Assembly (NCBI RefSeq): GCF_030846195.1
Contig: NZ_JAVCWH010000001.1
Span: 62,001-126,000, forward strand
Source of the DNA: Paracoccus yibinensis
GTDB taxonomy: Bacteria; Pseudomonadota; Alphaproteobacteria; Rhodobacterales; Rhodobacteraceae
Direction of reading: 5' to 3'
DNA length: 64,000 nt
The position numbers and the translations under genes are program-made. Shown here one piece after another: positions 1 through 9,655 of this stretch (positions within the stretch are counted from its first letter, which is position 1; the number at the start of each line of letters is the position of its first letter). Under the pieces are notes generated by a model. That model made no database searches and was not told where the DNA came from. It saw only the letters and a program-made list of their open reading frames with translations.

Positions 1-347
1 ATCTTCAGCAGGCGGTCGGTAAAGACATGGCCGCGTTCGGGATCGGCGCAAAGCTGGATTTCGTCGATGGCCACGAAATCGGCGGCGATGTCGGGCATCG
101 CCTCGGTCGTCGCCACCCAATACTGCACCCGGTCGGGGACGATACGCTCCTCGCCCGTGACAAGCGCCACGACCGAAGGCCCGCGCGCCTTGACGATGCG
201 GTCATAAACTTCGCGCGCCAGAAGGCGCAGCGGCAGGCCGATGACACCGGTGCGATGCGCCAGCATCCGCTCGATGGCGTAATGCGTTTTCCCGGTGTTT
301 GTCGGGCCAAGGATGGCCGTCACCCGGCCGCGTTCATGAATTGTCAT
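1..347 (-). CDS. SUV3-like ATP-dependent RNA helicase, 5' part only (cut by window edge)
   Basis: Reading leftwards from an ATG at 347, the frame stays open to base 1, giving 115 residues of the N-terminus. It has a Walker A motif GPTNTGKT at residues 14-21 and a Walker B/DEAD-type motif DEIQ at 95-98. The GPTNTGKT plus 'RLLAREVYDR' context is characteristic of the mitochondrial/alphaproteobacterial SUV3-type helicase family, which unwinds RNA. The start lies 3 bp after the stop of the upstream TPR gene, so the two are probably cotranscribed. The rest of the gene, including any helicase C domain, lies outside the window. Confidence 0.85.
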   Translation of the reverse strand, partial: MTIHERGRVTAILGPTNTGKTHYAIERMLAHRTGVIGLPLRLLAREVYDRIVKARGPSVVALVTGEERIVPDRVQYWVATTEAMPDIAADFVAIDEIQLCADPERGHVFTDRLLK

Positions 348-350
348 GGG

Positions 351-944
351 CTAGATATCGGTGCCCTGTTGCTGACGTTCCAGACGGGCCACGCCATCTA
401 TCGCTTCTTGCTGGTGGGGATGGATGGCCAGGCTTTCGCGATAGGCGGCAAGCGCACGGTCGGCATCGCCCATTTCCTCCAGCATGACGCCCATCTGGGT
501 CAGAGCCGGGAAATGGCGCGGCTCAAGCTGCAGCGCCCGAGCCAGGTCCTGCAACGCCGGACCGAACTGGCCCAGCGTCGCGTAGGCGGCGGCACGGGTG
601 TAAAAGCCCGTGGCGAAGTCGGGCGCGTGATCGGTCAGCGCCGTCAGGTGGCCCACGGCGGCGGGGGCGTCGCCTTCGTCCAGGGCATCCTCGCCCCGTT
701 GCAGCAACAGATCCATCGTGGCGGATCCCGACTTGGACCATTCGCGCAGGATGTCCGATTCGGCGATGCGCCAGCTTTCGCCTTGCGGATTGGCCAGGCG
801 GAGGAAAAGATCGTCCATGTCGGGCCGGTCTTGGGCGCCTGCGGCGGCTGCAACCAGGAATGTTGCGGAAATGAGGAAAACCGTAACTATTCGGTGGCGG
901 ATTGCCGCGACGACATTATGGAAAATGTGGCGATCCAGGCGCAT
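351..944 (-). CDS. Exported TPR-repeat protein
   Basis: 197 residues from the ATG at 944, chosen over an in-frame ATG 14 codons upstream because it sits directly before a signal-like N-terminus. A hydrophobic stretch (residues about 17-34, ending AAAAGA) precedes QDRPD and looks like a Sec signal peptide. The C-terminal two thirds hold about three TPR-like helical repeats (for example 'GFYTRAAAYATLGQFGPALQ' and 'MGDADRALAAYRESLAIHP'). It is probably a periplasmic scaffold; its partner cannot be told. It ends 3 bp before the helicase start. Confidence 0.8.
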   Translation of the reverse strand: MRLDRHIFHNVVAAIRHRIVTVFLISATFLVAAAAGAQDRPDMDDLFLRLANPQGESWRIAESDILREWSKSGSATMDLLLQRGEDALDEGDAPAAVGHLTALTDHAPDFATGFYTRAAAYATLGQFGPALQDLARALQLEPRHFPALTQMGVMLEEMGDADRALAAYRESLAIHPHQQEAIDGVARLERQQQGTDI

Positions 945-1006
945 ATCGTGGATCTTAACCAGCCCGCCTGCCGGGCGCCAGCCCACCTGAAACGAAAGAG
1001 CTGAAA

Positions 1007-1291
1007 ATGAGCAATGTTGTGAACGCCGCCGTCGAGAAACTGAACGAGAAGATCGGCAGCTTCGGATCCACCGCCAAGTTCGTGATCGAGGATGAGGGCG
1101 CCATCATGATCGACGAAAACGGCGTTCGGGCGGGCGACGAAGAAGCCGAGGTGACCCTGTTCGCCAGCCGCGACACCTTCGAAGGCATCCTGAACGGCAG
1201 CGTGAACCCCGCCACCGCCTTCATGACGGGCAAGCTGAAGATCGACGGCTCGATGGGCGTCGCCATGCAGCTTGGCCAGGCCCTGTCCTGA
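1007..1291 (+). CDS. SCP2 sterol-binding-domain protein
   Basis: 94 residues, almost entirely one SCP2 (sterol carrier protein 2) domain. It ends with the typical 'FMTGKLKIDGSMGVAMQLGQALS' pattern (residues about 72-94), with an earlier segment matching the hydrophobic-pocket strands (FVIEDEGAIMIDENG). Family members bind lipids or acyl chains non-covalently; the bacterial ligand is unknown. The length is usual for a stand-alone SCP2 protein. It is followed 5 bp later by an alpha/beta hydrolase on the same strand, suggesting a lipid-related two-gene unit. Confidence 0.85.
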   Translation: MSNVVNAAVEKLNEKIGSFGSTAKFVIEDEGAIMIDENGVRAGDEEAEVTLFASRDTFEGILNGSVNPATAFMTGKLKIDGSMGVAMQLGQALS

Positions 1292-1296
1292 TCGCG

Positions 1297-2244
1297 ATGC
1301 GCGGCAGGGCCGCACCCTTCAGGCAACTGCCAGGCGATCCCTTTGGCCCCGCGCAGGCCTTCTGGATGCAGGCCGATGACGGTGTGACGCTGAGGCTTGC
1401 CCATTGGACGGCGGTGTCGGACAGCCGGGGCAGCATCCTGCTGTTTCCCGGCCGCACCGAATATGTCGAGAAATATGCAGGCGTTGCTGCCGCACTGACC
1501 GATGCAGGATATGACGTGCTGGCGATCGACTGGCGCGGCCAGGGGTTGTCGGACCGCCTTTCGGCCGATGCGCGGCTGGGCCATGTGGGCCAGTTCGGCG
1601 ATTATCAGCGCGATGTGGTGGAGATGGTGGTTGCCGCGACTGAACGTGGCCTTCCCAGACCCTGGCACCTTCTGGCGCATTCGATGGGCGGCTGCATCGG
1701 CCTGGCAGCCCTGCATCAGGGTCTTCCGGTCGCATCGGCCGCGTTTTCGGCGCCCATGTGGGGAATAAATCTTCGCCAGATGCCGCATGGTCTGGCCGTG
1801 GGCATGGCTTACCTGGCAGGACGGCTGGGGCGTGGCGGACGTCCCGCACCGGGCAGCGGGGCCTTGGAAACCTATGTCCTGCAAGAAAGCTTCAACGCCA
1901 ACCTGTTGACCACGGATGCCGACGAATGGTGCCGGATGGTGCGCCAGGCGGCGGCTTGGCCGGACCTGACATTGGGCGGGGCCAGCTTCGACTGGGTGGG
2001 CAAGGCATTGAACGAATGCAGCCGCCTTGCGCGAATGCCCTCGCCCGACCTTCCGGCGCTTGCCTCCTTGGGCGGACAGGAAAAGGTTGTCTCGTCCGTG
2101 GCGATCCGCGACCGGATAGCCCGCTGGACGGATGCGCGCCTGCTGGAGTTCCCCGAGGCGCGACATGAAATCATGATGTGCACCCCTGATCGGCGCAGGG
2201 CATTCCTGTCGGCAGCCCTGCGCCTGTTCGAAAGCGCTGCCTGA
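1297..2244 (+). CDS. Alpha/beta hydrolase, lysophospholipase-like
   Basis: 315 residues. The nucleophile elbow is A-H-S-M-G-G with Ser129, and the oxyanion region is 'LFPGRTEYVEKY'. A conserved 'DWRGQGLSDR' follows the second strand, typical of PldB/monoglyceride-lipase-like serine hydrolases (COG2267). A His near residue 290 (RHEIM) fits the catalytic base. The acid position reads GGQEK rather than the usual G-x-x-D, so a Glu may serve. The substrate is probably a lysophospholipid or monoacylglycerol. It starts 5 bp after the SCP2 gene and converges on corC. Confidence 0.85.
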   Translation: MRGRAAPFRQLPGDPFGPAQAFWMQADDGVTLRLAHWTAVSDSRGSILLFPGRTEYVEKYAGVAAALTDAGYDVLAIDWRGQGLSDRLSADARLGHVGQFGDYQRDVVEMVVAATERGLPRPWHLLAHSMGGCIGLAALHQGLPVASAAFSAPMWGINLRQMPHGLAVGMAYLAGRLGRGGRPAPGSGALETYVLQESFNANLLTTDADEWCRMVRQAAAWPDLTLGGASFDWVGKALNECSRLARMPSPDLPALASLGGQEKVVSSVAIRDRIARWTDARLLEFPEARHEIMMCTPDRRRAFLSAALRLFESAA

Positions 2245-3186
2245 TCAGCCGTTCTCGCCGGACAAGGCCTGCGGACTGTGAACGCGCCGGACCCTGTCAG
2301 CCATTGCTGCCGCAGGCAGGCGCAGTCGGACCGTCTTGATGCGGCGCGGATCGGCATCGACCACTTCGAATTCAGCGCCCGAGGCGTGGGGGATCACCTC
2401 GCCCTGCGCGGGCAGATGACCCGCCAGCACGAAGATCAGCCCGCCCAGCGTGTCGATGTCCTCGTCCTCATCCTCTCCGGTCAGGTTCAGTCCTGTTTCC
2501 GTCTCGACATCGCTGACCGGGGCGCGGGCCTGGATCAGCCATTGGCCGGGTTTTTCCACCACCCACAGGCTTCCCTCGGCCTCGTCATGCTCGTCCTCGA
2601 TCTCGCCGATGACCTGTTCGATCAGATCCTCGATTGTGACAAGGCCATCGACCCCGCCGTACTCGTCGATCACCAATGCCATGTGGATGCGCTTTTGCTG
2701 CATCTGCTGCAACAGCACGCCGATGGGCATCGACGGCGGGACATAAAGCAACGGCCGCAGCATCGGGCGCAGATTGAAGTCGCCGCCCTGACCGAACCCG
2801 TGCTTCAACGCCAGATCCTTGAGGTGGATCATGCCCAGGGGGCTGTCCAGCGTCTCGTCATAGATGGGCAGGCGGGAAAAGCCGTGCTCGCGGAACAGCA
2901 GGACCAGATCGTCAAGGCTGCTGGTTTCGGGCGCGGCGACCATTTCGGCCTTGGGAACCGCGACATCGTCCACGCGCATCCGGCGGAGGTTGACCATCCC
3001 GGGCACGACCGGGGCGGGTCTATGGCCGTCGTCCGCGCCATCTTCCGCGCCTTTCAGGGCATCAAAGAACCGCCCCAGGAAACCGCGCGAACTGGGAAGA
3101 TCCCGTCCCTCCCCTCCGACGCCGTCCGCCTCGGAGGCGGCATCGGCACCAAGGGGATGGCCGGGTAATCGAGACTCGGAGTTCAT
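2245..3186 (-). CDS. corC: CorC/HlyC-type CBS-domain protein
   Basis: 313 residues with no transmembrane DUF21 domain. An N-terminal linker is followed by two CBS domains (starting near 'MVNLRRMRVDDVAVPKAEMVAA'), an acidic link (IGEIEDEHDEAEG), then a CorC/HlyC transporter-associated domain near the C-terminus. Members are linked to Mg/Co efflux or membrane-associated nucleotide sensing. The start overlaps the ybeY stop by one base (TGATG), so translation is coupled. The gene order phoH-ybeY-corC is the conserved proteobacterial one; lnt, often next, is absent here. Confidence 0.9.
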   Translation of the reverse strand: MNSESRLPGHPLGADAASEADGVGGEGRDLPSSRGFLGRFFDALKGAEDGADDGHRPAPVVPGMVNLRRMRVDDVAVPKAEMVAAPETSSLDDLVLLFREHGFSRLPIYDETLDSPLGMIHLKDLALKHGFGQGGDFNLRPMLRPLLYVPPSMPIGVLLQQMQQKRIHMALVIDEYGGVDGLVTIEDLIEQVIGEIEDEHDEAEGSLWVVEKPGQWLIQARAPVSDVETETGLNLTGEDEDEDIDTLGGLIFVLAGHLPAQGEVIPHASGAEFEVVDADPRRIKTVRLRLPAAAMADRVRRVHSPQALSGENG

Positions 3187-3680
3187 CAGACCTTCTCGTG
3201 ATAAGGATCGGGAATATCAAGGCCCGCCAGGATTGAACGCTCGGCGGCCTCCATTGTTTCCGCATCGGCGTCATTCATATGGTCATAACCCAGCAGATGC
3301 AGGGTCGCATGGACCAGCAGATGCGTGACGTGATCGGCGACGGGCTTGCCCTGCGCCCCTGCCTCGGCCAGGCAGGTGTCATAGGCGATGGCGATGTCGC
3401 CCAGCTCATCCTCGTCCGGCAGTTCGGGCGTGGCACCGGGTTCGTGGGGAAGATGTTCGACCGAGGGCCAGGACAGCACGTTGGTCGCGCGCGGCTTGCC
3501 CCGGAAATCGGCGTTAAGGGCGGCGATGCGGGCGTCGTCGCAACCCATGACCACAACCTCGCCGCCGATGCCGTGCCAGGTCAGCGTGGCCACAACGGCG
3601 CGTTCGGCCAAGGTTTCAAGCCCAAGCCGTTCCCATCGGTCATCCTCGATGACGCAATCGGTGGATATGTCGTCAGGCAT
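3186..3680 (-). CDS. ybeY: Endoribonuclease YbeY
   Basis: 164 residues from the ATG at 3680, which overlaps the end of phoH by 8 bp. The zinc-binding signature H-A-T-L-H-L-L-G-Y-D-H lies near the C-terminus and is the hallmark of this metal-dependent RNase, which acts in 16S rRNA 3'-end maturation and ribosome quality control. The position between phoH and corC supports the call. A longer frame upstream lies inside phoH and is not coding. Confidence 0.95.
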   Translation of the reverse strand: MPDDISTDCVIEDDRWERLGLETLAERAVVATLTWHGIGGEVVVMGCDDARIAALNADFRGKPRATNVLSWPSVEHLPHEPGATPELPDEDELGDIAIAYDTCLAEAGAQGKPVADHVTHLLVHATLHLLGYDHMNDADAETMEAAERSILAGLDIPDPYHEKV

Positions 3681-4770
3681 CGCCTCGCATTGCCCGGCGG
3701 GGTGCGTATTGTCCGCGCGGTCCTTCTGATTCGCCACGCGCCAGGGCCGCAGCATCTTCGGTGTCATACGCCTCGATGATCCGGGCGACAAGCGGGTGGC
3801 GCACAACGTCCTTGGCGGTGAAATAGCTGAAGCTGATCCCCTTGATCCCGTCCAGGATGCGCTCGGCATCGACAAGGCCAGACTGGATGCCGCGCGGCAG
3901 GTCGATCTGGGTGCGGTCGCCGGTCACGACCATCCGCGATCCTTCCCCCAGGCGGGTCAGGAACATCTTCATCTGCATGGTTGTGGCGTTCTGCGCCTCG
4001 TCCAGGACCACGAAGGCATTGGACAGCGTGCGCCCGCGCATGAAGGCCAGGGGCGCGATCTCGATGCGCTTTTCCTCCATCAGCTTCTGCATCTGCTTGG
4101 CGGGAAGAAAGTCGTTCAGCGCGTCATACAGCGGCTGCATGTAGGGATCGACCTTCTCCTTCATGTCGCCGGGCAGAAAGCCCAGCCGCTCGCCCGCCTC
4201 GACAGCGGGGCGCGACAGGATGATGCGGTCCACATGCCCGCCGATCAGCATGGTCACGCCCACGGCCACCGCCAGATAGGTCTTGCCTGTGCCGGCCGGT
4301 CCGATGCCGAAGGCCAGTTCGTTCTGGAACAGCGAGCGGACATAGGCCTTTTGCGCGTCCGTGCGCGGCTCGATGGACTTCTTGCGCGTGCGCAGTTCAT
4401 AGTCCCCGGCCGCGAACATCTCCATCTGCTCGGCCGGCGTTGCGGGGGCCGCATCGTCCATGCCCATCCGCAAGGCGGCCTCGATCTCGGCCAGCGACAC
4501 GGGGCGGCCCTGTTCCAGCCGGGCGTACAACCCGCGCAGCAGCAGCGCAGCCTCGGACTGCGCTTCGGGGGTGCCCACCACCGCAAGCTGGTTTCCGCGT
4601 CGCAAGATGTGGACGCCAAGCGCCTCCTCGATCCTTGCCAGATGCCGGTCGTTCACGCCGCAGAGGTCGATCAGCAGCCGGTTATCGGGGAATTCCAGCA
4701 GGGTTTCGGTCGAAGGGGTCGCGACGGGGGGCGTAGGCGTGAGGCCCAAATCTTTCTCCTGCATAGGCAT
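3673..4770 (-). CDS. phoH: PhoH-family ATPase
   Basis: 365 residues (363 if the ATG at 4764 is used). It has an N-terminal KH-like RNA-binding region with 'IEEALGVHILRRGNQLAVVG', a Walker A motif GPAGTGKT, and a Walker B region VVLDEAQN, as in PhoH P-loop ATPases related to the helicase-I fold. It is the first gene of the phoH-ybeY-corC unit and overlaps ybeY by 8 bp. The family is thought to work with YbeY in RNA metabolism. The miaB gene often found upstream is absent; the next gene upstream is mlaF. Confidence 0.93.
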   Translation of the reverse strand: MPMQEKDLGLTPTPPVATPSTETLLEFPDNRLLIDLCGVNDRHLARIEEALGVHILRRGNQLAVVGTPEAQSEAALLLRGLYARLEQGRPVSLAEIEAALRMGMDDAAPATPAEQMEMFAAGDYELRTRKKSIEPRTDAQKAYVRSLFQNELAFGIGPAGTGKTYLAVAVGVTMLIGGHVDRIILSRPAVEAGERLGFLPGDMKEKVDPYMQPLYDALNDFLPAKQMQKLMEEKRIEIAPLAFMRGRTLSNAFVVLDEAQNATTMQMKMFLTRLGEGSRMVVTGDRTQIDLPRGIQSGLVDAERILDGIKGISFSYFTAKDVVRHPLVARIIEAYDTEDAAALARGESEGPRGQYAPRRAMRGDA

Positions 4771-4810
4771 CTTGATTTAAAAGTGGCCCCCGAAGGGGAT
4801 TCGCACAAGG

Positions 4811-5524
4811 TCATAGTGACGGGGTGTTGCCAAGAAACCCAGCCAGGGGTGCAGCGCGATCCATTGCGGGAACCGGGCCCTCCCAGGCGATGCGGCCATC
4901 CTGCAACAATGCCACCCGGTCGCCGATGGCGCGCACCGAATCCATGTCATGCGTGATGGTGATGGCCGTGGCGCCGGTTTCCGTGACGATGCCCCGGATC
5001 AGACCATTGATGCGCCGCGCGCGGATCGGATCAAGACCCGTGGTCGGTTCGTCGAAAAAGATCACCGCCGGATCGTCCGCAATGGCGCGAGCCAGTCCTG
5101 CCCGCTTGGCCATTCCACCCGACAGTTCGGCAGGCATCAGGTCCGCGGTTTCTGGCCCAAGGCCAACGCGGCCCAGCTTTTCGATCGCGATGGCCCGGGC
5201 CTGGACATCCGGCATCCGCTGGCGCAGGCGGAAGGCGACGTTTTGCCAGACGGTCAGGCTGTCGAACAGCGCGGCCCCCTGGAACAGCATCCCGAAGCGG
5301 GCCAGAAAGTCAGGCCGGGTCGCTTGGTCCAGCGGACTGCCCCGCCACAGGATCCGACCGGCCTCGGGCGTGGTCAGGCCCAGGATGCATTTCAGCAGCA
5401 CCGATTTGCCGGTGCCCGATTGACCGATGACGCACAGGCTTTCGCCCTGCCCCACGGCCAGATCGACCCCCGACAGCACCGGCTTGCCGCCAAAAGATTT
5501 GTGCAGGCCATGGATCTGGATCAT
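4811..5524 (-). CDS. mlaF: ABC transporter ATPase of the MlaF type (lipid transport)
   Basis: 237 residues from the ATG at 5524, whose ATGA overlaps the mlaE stop. It shows Walker A GQSGTGKS, an ABC signature LSGGMAKRAGLARA (the MKR/AKR variant typical of MlaF/Ttg2A), Walker B AVIFFDEPTTGLDP, and the H-loop THDM. It energises the MlaE permease for phospholipid transport between the two membranes. MlaD, MlaC and MlaB genes are not nearby. Confidence 0.9.
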   Translation of the reverse strand: MIQIHGLHKSFGGKPVLSGVDLAVGQGESLCVIGQSGTGKSVLLKCILGLTTPEAGRILWRGSPLDQATRPDFLARFGMLFQGAALFDSLTVWQNVAFRLRQRMPDVQARAIAIEKLGRVGLGPETADLMPAELSGGMAKRAGLARAIADDPAVIFFDEPTTGLDPIRARRINGLIRGIVTETGATAITITHDMDSVRAIGDRVALLQDGRIAWEGPVPAMDRAAPLAGFLGNTPSL

Positions 5525-6285
5525 TCGAAGAACAACCCCGTCAGCACGAAATTCGCGGCCAGGATCCCCACGGCGGCCGCCACCACGGCGGATTTGGTCG
5601 CCCGGCCCACCCCTGCGGCCCCGCGGCCCGAATGGATGCCGAACCAACACCCGCAGACCGCCACGATCAGACCGAAAACAACGCCTTTCAGCAGCCCCGA
5701 CACCACGTCCCAGCGTTCAAGATAGGCGGATGTGTTCGCCAGATATGCCGTCGAGTTGAAGCCCAGCGACTGCGTGCCGACCAGCCAGCCACCCATTATT
5801 CCGATGATATCCCCCACACCGACCAGAACCGGCACTGTCAGCATCGCAGCCCACAGGCGGGGCGTGACCAGCCAGCGCATCGGGTCGGTGGACAGCGTCA
5901 CAAGCGCGTCGATCTGTTCCGTGACTTTCATCGTGCCGATTTCCGCCGCGATGGAACTGGCGACGCGCGCGGCCACCATCAACCCGCCCAGGACGGGGCC
6001 AAGCTCGCGCACCATGCCGATGGCGACGATGGCGGGGACCACGTCGCTGGCCTGGAACCGCGCGCCGCCCGAATGAATCTGCAGGGCAAGCGCGGCGCCG
6101 GTGAACAGCGCGGTAAGGCCCACCACCGGCAGCGACAGCCAGCCGATCTGCACCAGCTGAGCGGCGAAGGCGCGCCGGTAAAAGGGCCGCAGCCGGAATA
6201 ACCCGCGCAGGGTGAACAAGGTCACGGCACCAATGCCGCGTGTCATCAACAGCGCGGCGCGGCCGGTCAGCCGAACTGGGTTCAC
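5521..6285 (-). CDS. mlaE: MlaE-family ABC permease
   Basis: 254 residues from a GTG at 6285 that overlaps the alr stop as GTGA; an ATG 11 codons in is the alternative. The reading frame extends far upstream inside alr, but that part is arginine/proline-rich shadow sequence. It has about five membrane segments and the family signature '[25 protein letters not shown]' followed by '[22 protein letters not shown]'. It is the permease of the lipid-transport ABC system, with mlaF immediately downstream. Confidence 0.9.
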   Translation of the reverse strand: MNPVRLTGRAALLMTRGIGAVTLFTLRGLFRLRPFYRRAFAAQLVQIGWLSLPVVGLTALFTGAALALQIHSGGARFQASDVVPAIVAIGMVRELGPVLGGLMVAARVASSIAAEIGTMKVTEQIDALVTLSTDPMRWLVTPRLWAAMLTVPVLVGVGDIIGIMGGWLVGTQSLGFNSTAYLANTSAYLERWDVVSGLLKGVVFGLIVAVCGCWFGIHSGRGAAGVGRATKSAVVAAAVGILAANFVLTGLFFE

Positions 6286-7298
6286 TGCCACGTCCGGTGG
6301 TAGCGGTGGCCAAGCGAGGTCAGGATCTCGTATCCGATGGTCCCTGCAAAGTCCGCCAGCCGGTCCACCGGCTGTTCGGGGCAGATCAGGTCCAGTTCGC
6401 GCGGCACATCGGCCAGCCCGGTCACATCCACGGTGATCAGGTCCATCGACACGCGGCCCACGACGTGACAGGCCGTGCCTGCCGCATAAAGACTGGCGCC
6501 CTTGGAGGAGATCGACCGCAGGATCCCGTCGGCATAGCCCGCCGCAACCGTGGCGATGCGGCGCGGCGCGTCCGCCGTCCAGGTCGCGCTGTAGCCCACG
6601 AACTCGCCCGGCTGGACGGTCCGCGTCTGGATGACCGGCAGGGACAGGCGGACCACCGGCTGCGCATTCGCAAAGGGCAGCGCGCCGTAAAGGCCGATGC
6701 CGGGGCGGACCAGGTCGAAGTGATAGTCCGGCCCCAGCAGGATCCCCCCGGTCGCCGCGAGCGAACGCGGCACGCCGCAATCGTCGGTCATGGCGCGGAA
6801 GGCGGCCAGCTGCGCGGCATTGGCGGGATGGTCCGGCTCATCAGCGCAGGCCAGGTGCGACATGATGAAGTCGGGCTTGGCGGCCAGGACCTCGGCCCGG
6901 ATGGCGGACCATTCCCCGGCTTCCAGCCCAAGGCGGTTCATGCCGGTGTCGATTTGGATCGCGAAGGGCTTGCCGGGGCGCATGGCCCGGTCACGGAAGA
7001 ATTGCTCGGGGCTGTTCAGGACGGGGACGAGGCCGGTCAGGTCCGCGCCCTCCATATGGCCGGACAGCACGTTGATGCGGGCATCATCGGGCAGGTGCGG
7101 GCGCAACGCGCGACCCTCGCTGGCAAGTGCCACGAAGAAGTCGCGCGCGCCTGCCTCATACAGCGAAGGCGCCACGTGCGCGGCGCCCAGGCCATAGGCG
7201 TCGGCCTTGACCACGGCGGCGGCGCGGGCGCCGGAGGCCTTGGCGGCAAGCGCCTTCCAGTTGGCGACGATGGCTTGCAGGTCGATATGCAGGGTCAT
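6282..7298 (-). CDS. alr: Alanine racemase
   Basis: 338 residues. The PLP lysine is K31 in [11 protein letters not shown], the Alr fingerprint, and the C-terminal 'MSHLACAD', '[12 protein letters not shown]' and '[13 protein letters not shown]' blocks match the family. It converts L-alanine to D-alanine for peptidoglycan. It is somewhat shorter than the 355-370 residues of E. coli Alr. Its stop codon overlaps the mlaE start, so alr-mlaE-mlaF form one coupled cell-envelope operon. Confidence 0.95.
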   Translation of the reverse strand: MTLHIDLQAIVANWKALAAKASGARAAAVVKADAYGLGAAHVAPSLYEAGARDFFVALASEGRALRPHLPDDARINVLSGHMEGADLTGLVPVLNSPEQFFRDRAMRPGKPFAIQIDTGMNRLGLEAGEWSAIRAEVLAAKPDFIMSHLACADEPDHPANAAQLAAFRAMTDDCGVPRSLAATGGILLGPDYHFDLVRPGIGLYGALPFANAQPVVRLSLPVIQTRTVQPGEFVGYSATWTADAPRRIATVAAGYADGILRSISSKGASLYAAGTACHVVGRVSMDLITVDVTGLADVPRELDLICPEQPVDRLADFAGTIGYEILTSLGHRYHRTWQ

Positions 7299-7360
7299 GG
7301 CGGGCCGTTACGTTGAGCTTGGGACCTTCAACCAGAAATCGGCACGCGCTTCCACCTGTT

Positions 7361-8122
7361 TCAGACGAACTGTTCGCGCAGCAGTCGCTCCTCCAGCCCG
7401 TGGCCGTTGTCGAACAGCAGCCGATGGCGGACGTCCTGCGCGCTGCGGATCTGGACCCGGACAACATGGCGCACGGACCGGGAATCCGCGTCCGCCATGA
7501 CGGGACGGCGGTCAGGGGTCAGGACCTCGACCTCGACCTGGGCTCCCTTGGGCAGCAGCGCGCCCCGCCAGCGGCGCGGGCGAAAGGGGGCAATGGCAGT
7601 CAGGGCCAGAACTTCGGAATTGATTGGAAGAATAGGACCATGCGCGGAATAGTTATAAGCGGTCGAACCGGCCGGCGTGGCGATCAAGGCGCCATCACAG
7701 ACCAGTTCGGCCATCCGCATCCTGCCGTCCACATGGATGCGCAATTTCGCGGCCTGCGGGCCTTCGCGCAACATGCTGACCTCGTTGATGGCCAGGGCCT
7801 CGTGGACGGATCCGTCGGCGCGGATCGCCCGCATCCGAAGGGGGTTGATGACGGTTTCCTCGGCGGCGGCCAGGCGGTCCAGCAGCCCGCCCTCGGCATA
7901 GCCGTTCATCAGGAACCCCACGGTGCCCCGGTTCATGCCATAGACCGGCAGGTCGCGGCCGGTCAGGCTGTGCAGCGTCTGCAGCATGAAGCCGTCGCCG
8001 CCCAGCGCGACCACCACCCCGCAGCGGTCCAGATCCACCGTGCCATAGCGGTCCGTCAGCACCGCCAGCGCCTTCTGGGCAACATCGGATTCGCTGGCGG
8101 TGAAGTGGATCAGTGGCGTCAT
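7361..8122 (-). CDS. nadK: NAD kinase
   Basis: 253 residues from the ATG at 8122. The GGDG motif occurs in VVALGGDGFML, and the downstream NE/D motif 'AINEVSMLRE' and 'ATPAGSTAYNYSAHGPIL' are the catalytic and NADP-binding fingerprints. It phosphorylates NAD to NADP in the cytosol. It lies 62 bp upstream of alr and is probably in the same transcription direction group. It is divergent from glyA. Confidence 0.95.
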   Translation of the reverse strand: MTPLIHFTASESDVAQKALAVLTDRYGTVDLDRCGVVVALGGDGFMLQTLHSLTGRDLPVYGMNRGTVGFLMNGYAEGGLLDRLAAAEETVINPLRMRAIRADGSVHEALAINEVSMLREGPQAAKLRIHVDGRMRMAELVCDGALIATPAGSTAYNYSAHGPILPINSEVLALTAIAPFRPRRWRGALLPKGAQVEVEVLTPDRRPVMADADSRSVRHVVRVQIRSAQDVRHRLLFDNGHGLEERLLREQFV

Positions 8123-8307
8123 GATGGTCCCTGGCCTTGGCGCGGGCAGCATCGGACGCAGCCTTTCGCAATGCAAGCCCCGCCACATCCCCGGGAAGTC
8201 GCACCTGTCCCGGGTTTCTGCCGCATTTGTGCCTTTCCGCACCGTCAACCCTGGGGTATGACATCGCCAAACCGCCGCCCCTTGGCCCAACGATAAGGAC
8301 GCGAACC

Positions 8308-9603
8308 ATGAACGCCCCGACCCGTGAAACCGGATTCTTCACCGATGCGCTGCAAAACAGCGATCCCGAAATCGCCAAGGCCATCACCCAGGAACTTGGC
8401 CGCCAGCGAGATGAGATCGAGCTGATCGCCTCCGAAAACATCGTCTCGAAGGCTGTTCTGGAAGCCCAGGGCTCGGTCCTGACGAACAAGTATGCCGAAG
8501 GTTATCCGGGCAAGCGGTATTACGGCGGCTGCCAGTATGTCGATGTCGTGGAAACCCTGGCCATCGAGCGCGCGAAGACGCTGTTCGACTGCGAATTCGC
8601 CAACGTCCAGCCGAACAGCGGCAGCCAGATGAACCAGGCCGTGTTCCTGGCGCTGCTGCAGCCGGGCGACACCTTCATGGGTCTCGACCTGAACTCGGGC
8701 GGTCACCTGACCCACGGCTCGCCGGTGAACATGTCGGGCAAGTGGTTCAACGTGGTCAGCTATGGCGTGCGCCAGCAGGACCAGTTGCTGGATATGGAGG
8801 AGGTTCGCCAGAAGGCCCTGGAAAGCAAGCCCAAGCTGATCGTGGCGGGCGGCACCGCATACAGCCGCGTCTGGGACTGGGCCGCCTTCCGCAAGATCGC
8901 GGACGAGGTCGGTGCCTATCTGATGGTGGACATGGCTCATATCGCGGGCCTGGTCGCGGGCGGCGTCCATCCCTCGCCCATTCCGCACGCGCATGTCGTG
9001 ACCACGACGACGCACAAGTCGCTGCGCGGCCCGCGCGGCGGCATGGTGCTGACCAACGACGCCGACATTGCCAAGAAGATCAACAGCGCAGTGTTCCCTG
9101 GCCTTCAGGGCGGTCCGCTGATGCACGTCATTGCTGCCAAGGCCGTGGCCTTCGGCGAGGCGCTGCAACCGTCGTTCAAGGCCTATGCCGCGCAGGTCGT
9201 GAAGAACGCGCAGGCCATGGCGGACGAGCTGATGAGGGGCGGCATCGACATCGTCTCGGGCGGCACCGACAACCACCTGTGCCTGGCGGACCTGCGCCCG
9301 AAAGGCGTGACCGGCAAGGCGACCGAGGCAGCCCTTGGCCGCGCCCATATCACCTGCAACAAGAACGGCGTGCCCTTCGACCCGGAAAAGCCCTTCGTGA
9401 CCAGCGGCATCCGCCTGGGCGCGCCCGCCGGCACCACCCGCGGCTTCGGCGAGGAAGAATTCCGCCAGATCGCCCGCTGGATCGTCGAGGTCGTGGACGG
9501 CCTGGCCGCCAATGGCGAAGAGGGCAATGCCGAGGTCGAGTCCAAGGTCAAGGCCGAGGTCGCCCAGCTTTGCGCGCGCTTCCCGCTGTATTCCGGGATG
9601 TGA
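8308..9603 (+). CDS. glyA: Serine hydroxymethyltransferase
   Basis: 431 residues from the ATG at 8308, preceded by AAGGAC about 8 bp upstream. The PLP lysine is K237 in [14 protein letters not shown]. Other SHMT blocks include '[15 protein letters not shown]', '[10 protein letters not shown]' and '[18 protein letters not shown]'. It interconverts serine and glycine, loading one-carbon units on tetrahydrofolate. It appears monocistronic, with a strong hairpin terminator directly downstream. The 185-bp nadK-glyA gap holds the divergent promoters; no riboswitch fold was recognised there. Confidence 0.97.
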   Translation: MNAPTRETGFFTDALQNSDPEIAKAITQELGRQRDEIELIASENIVSKAVLEAQGSVLTNKYAEGYPGKRYYGGCQYVDVVETLAIERAKTLFDCEFANVQPNSGSQMNQAVFLALLQPGDTFMGLDLNSGGHLTHGSPVNMSGKWFNVVSYGVRQQDQLLDMEEVRQKALESKPKLIVAGGTAYSRVWDWAAFRKIADEVGAYLMVDMAHIAGLVAGGVHPSPIPHAHVVTTTTHKSLRGPRGGMVLTNDADIAKKINSAVFPGLQGGPLMHVIAAKAVAFGEALQPSFKAYAAQVVKNAQAMADELMRGGIDIVSGGTDNHLCLADLRPKGVTGKATEAALGRAHITCNKNGVPFDPEKPFVTSGIRLGAPAGTTRGFGEEEFRQIARWIVEVVDGLAANGEEGNAEVESKVKAEVAQLCARFPLYSGM

Positions 9604-9621
9604 TCTGCTGAACGGCAATGA

Positions 9622-9650
9622 CCCGCCGCATCGGTTGCGGCGGGTTTTTT
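9622..9650 (+). terminator. Rho-independent terminator of glyA
   Basis: A perfect 9-bp stem CCCGCCGCA/TGCGGCGGG with a 5-base loop is followed by six T, starting 18 bp after the glyA stop. Confidence 0.92.
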
Positions 9651-9655
9651 CATGC

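Noticed and set aside
8123..8307. Possible riboswitch in the glyA leader
   Set aside because: No match to the conserved cores of glycine, THF, SAM or SAH riboswitches could be recognised by eye.
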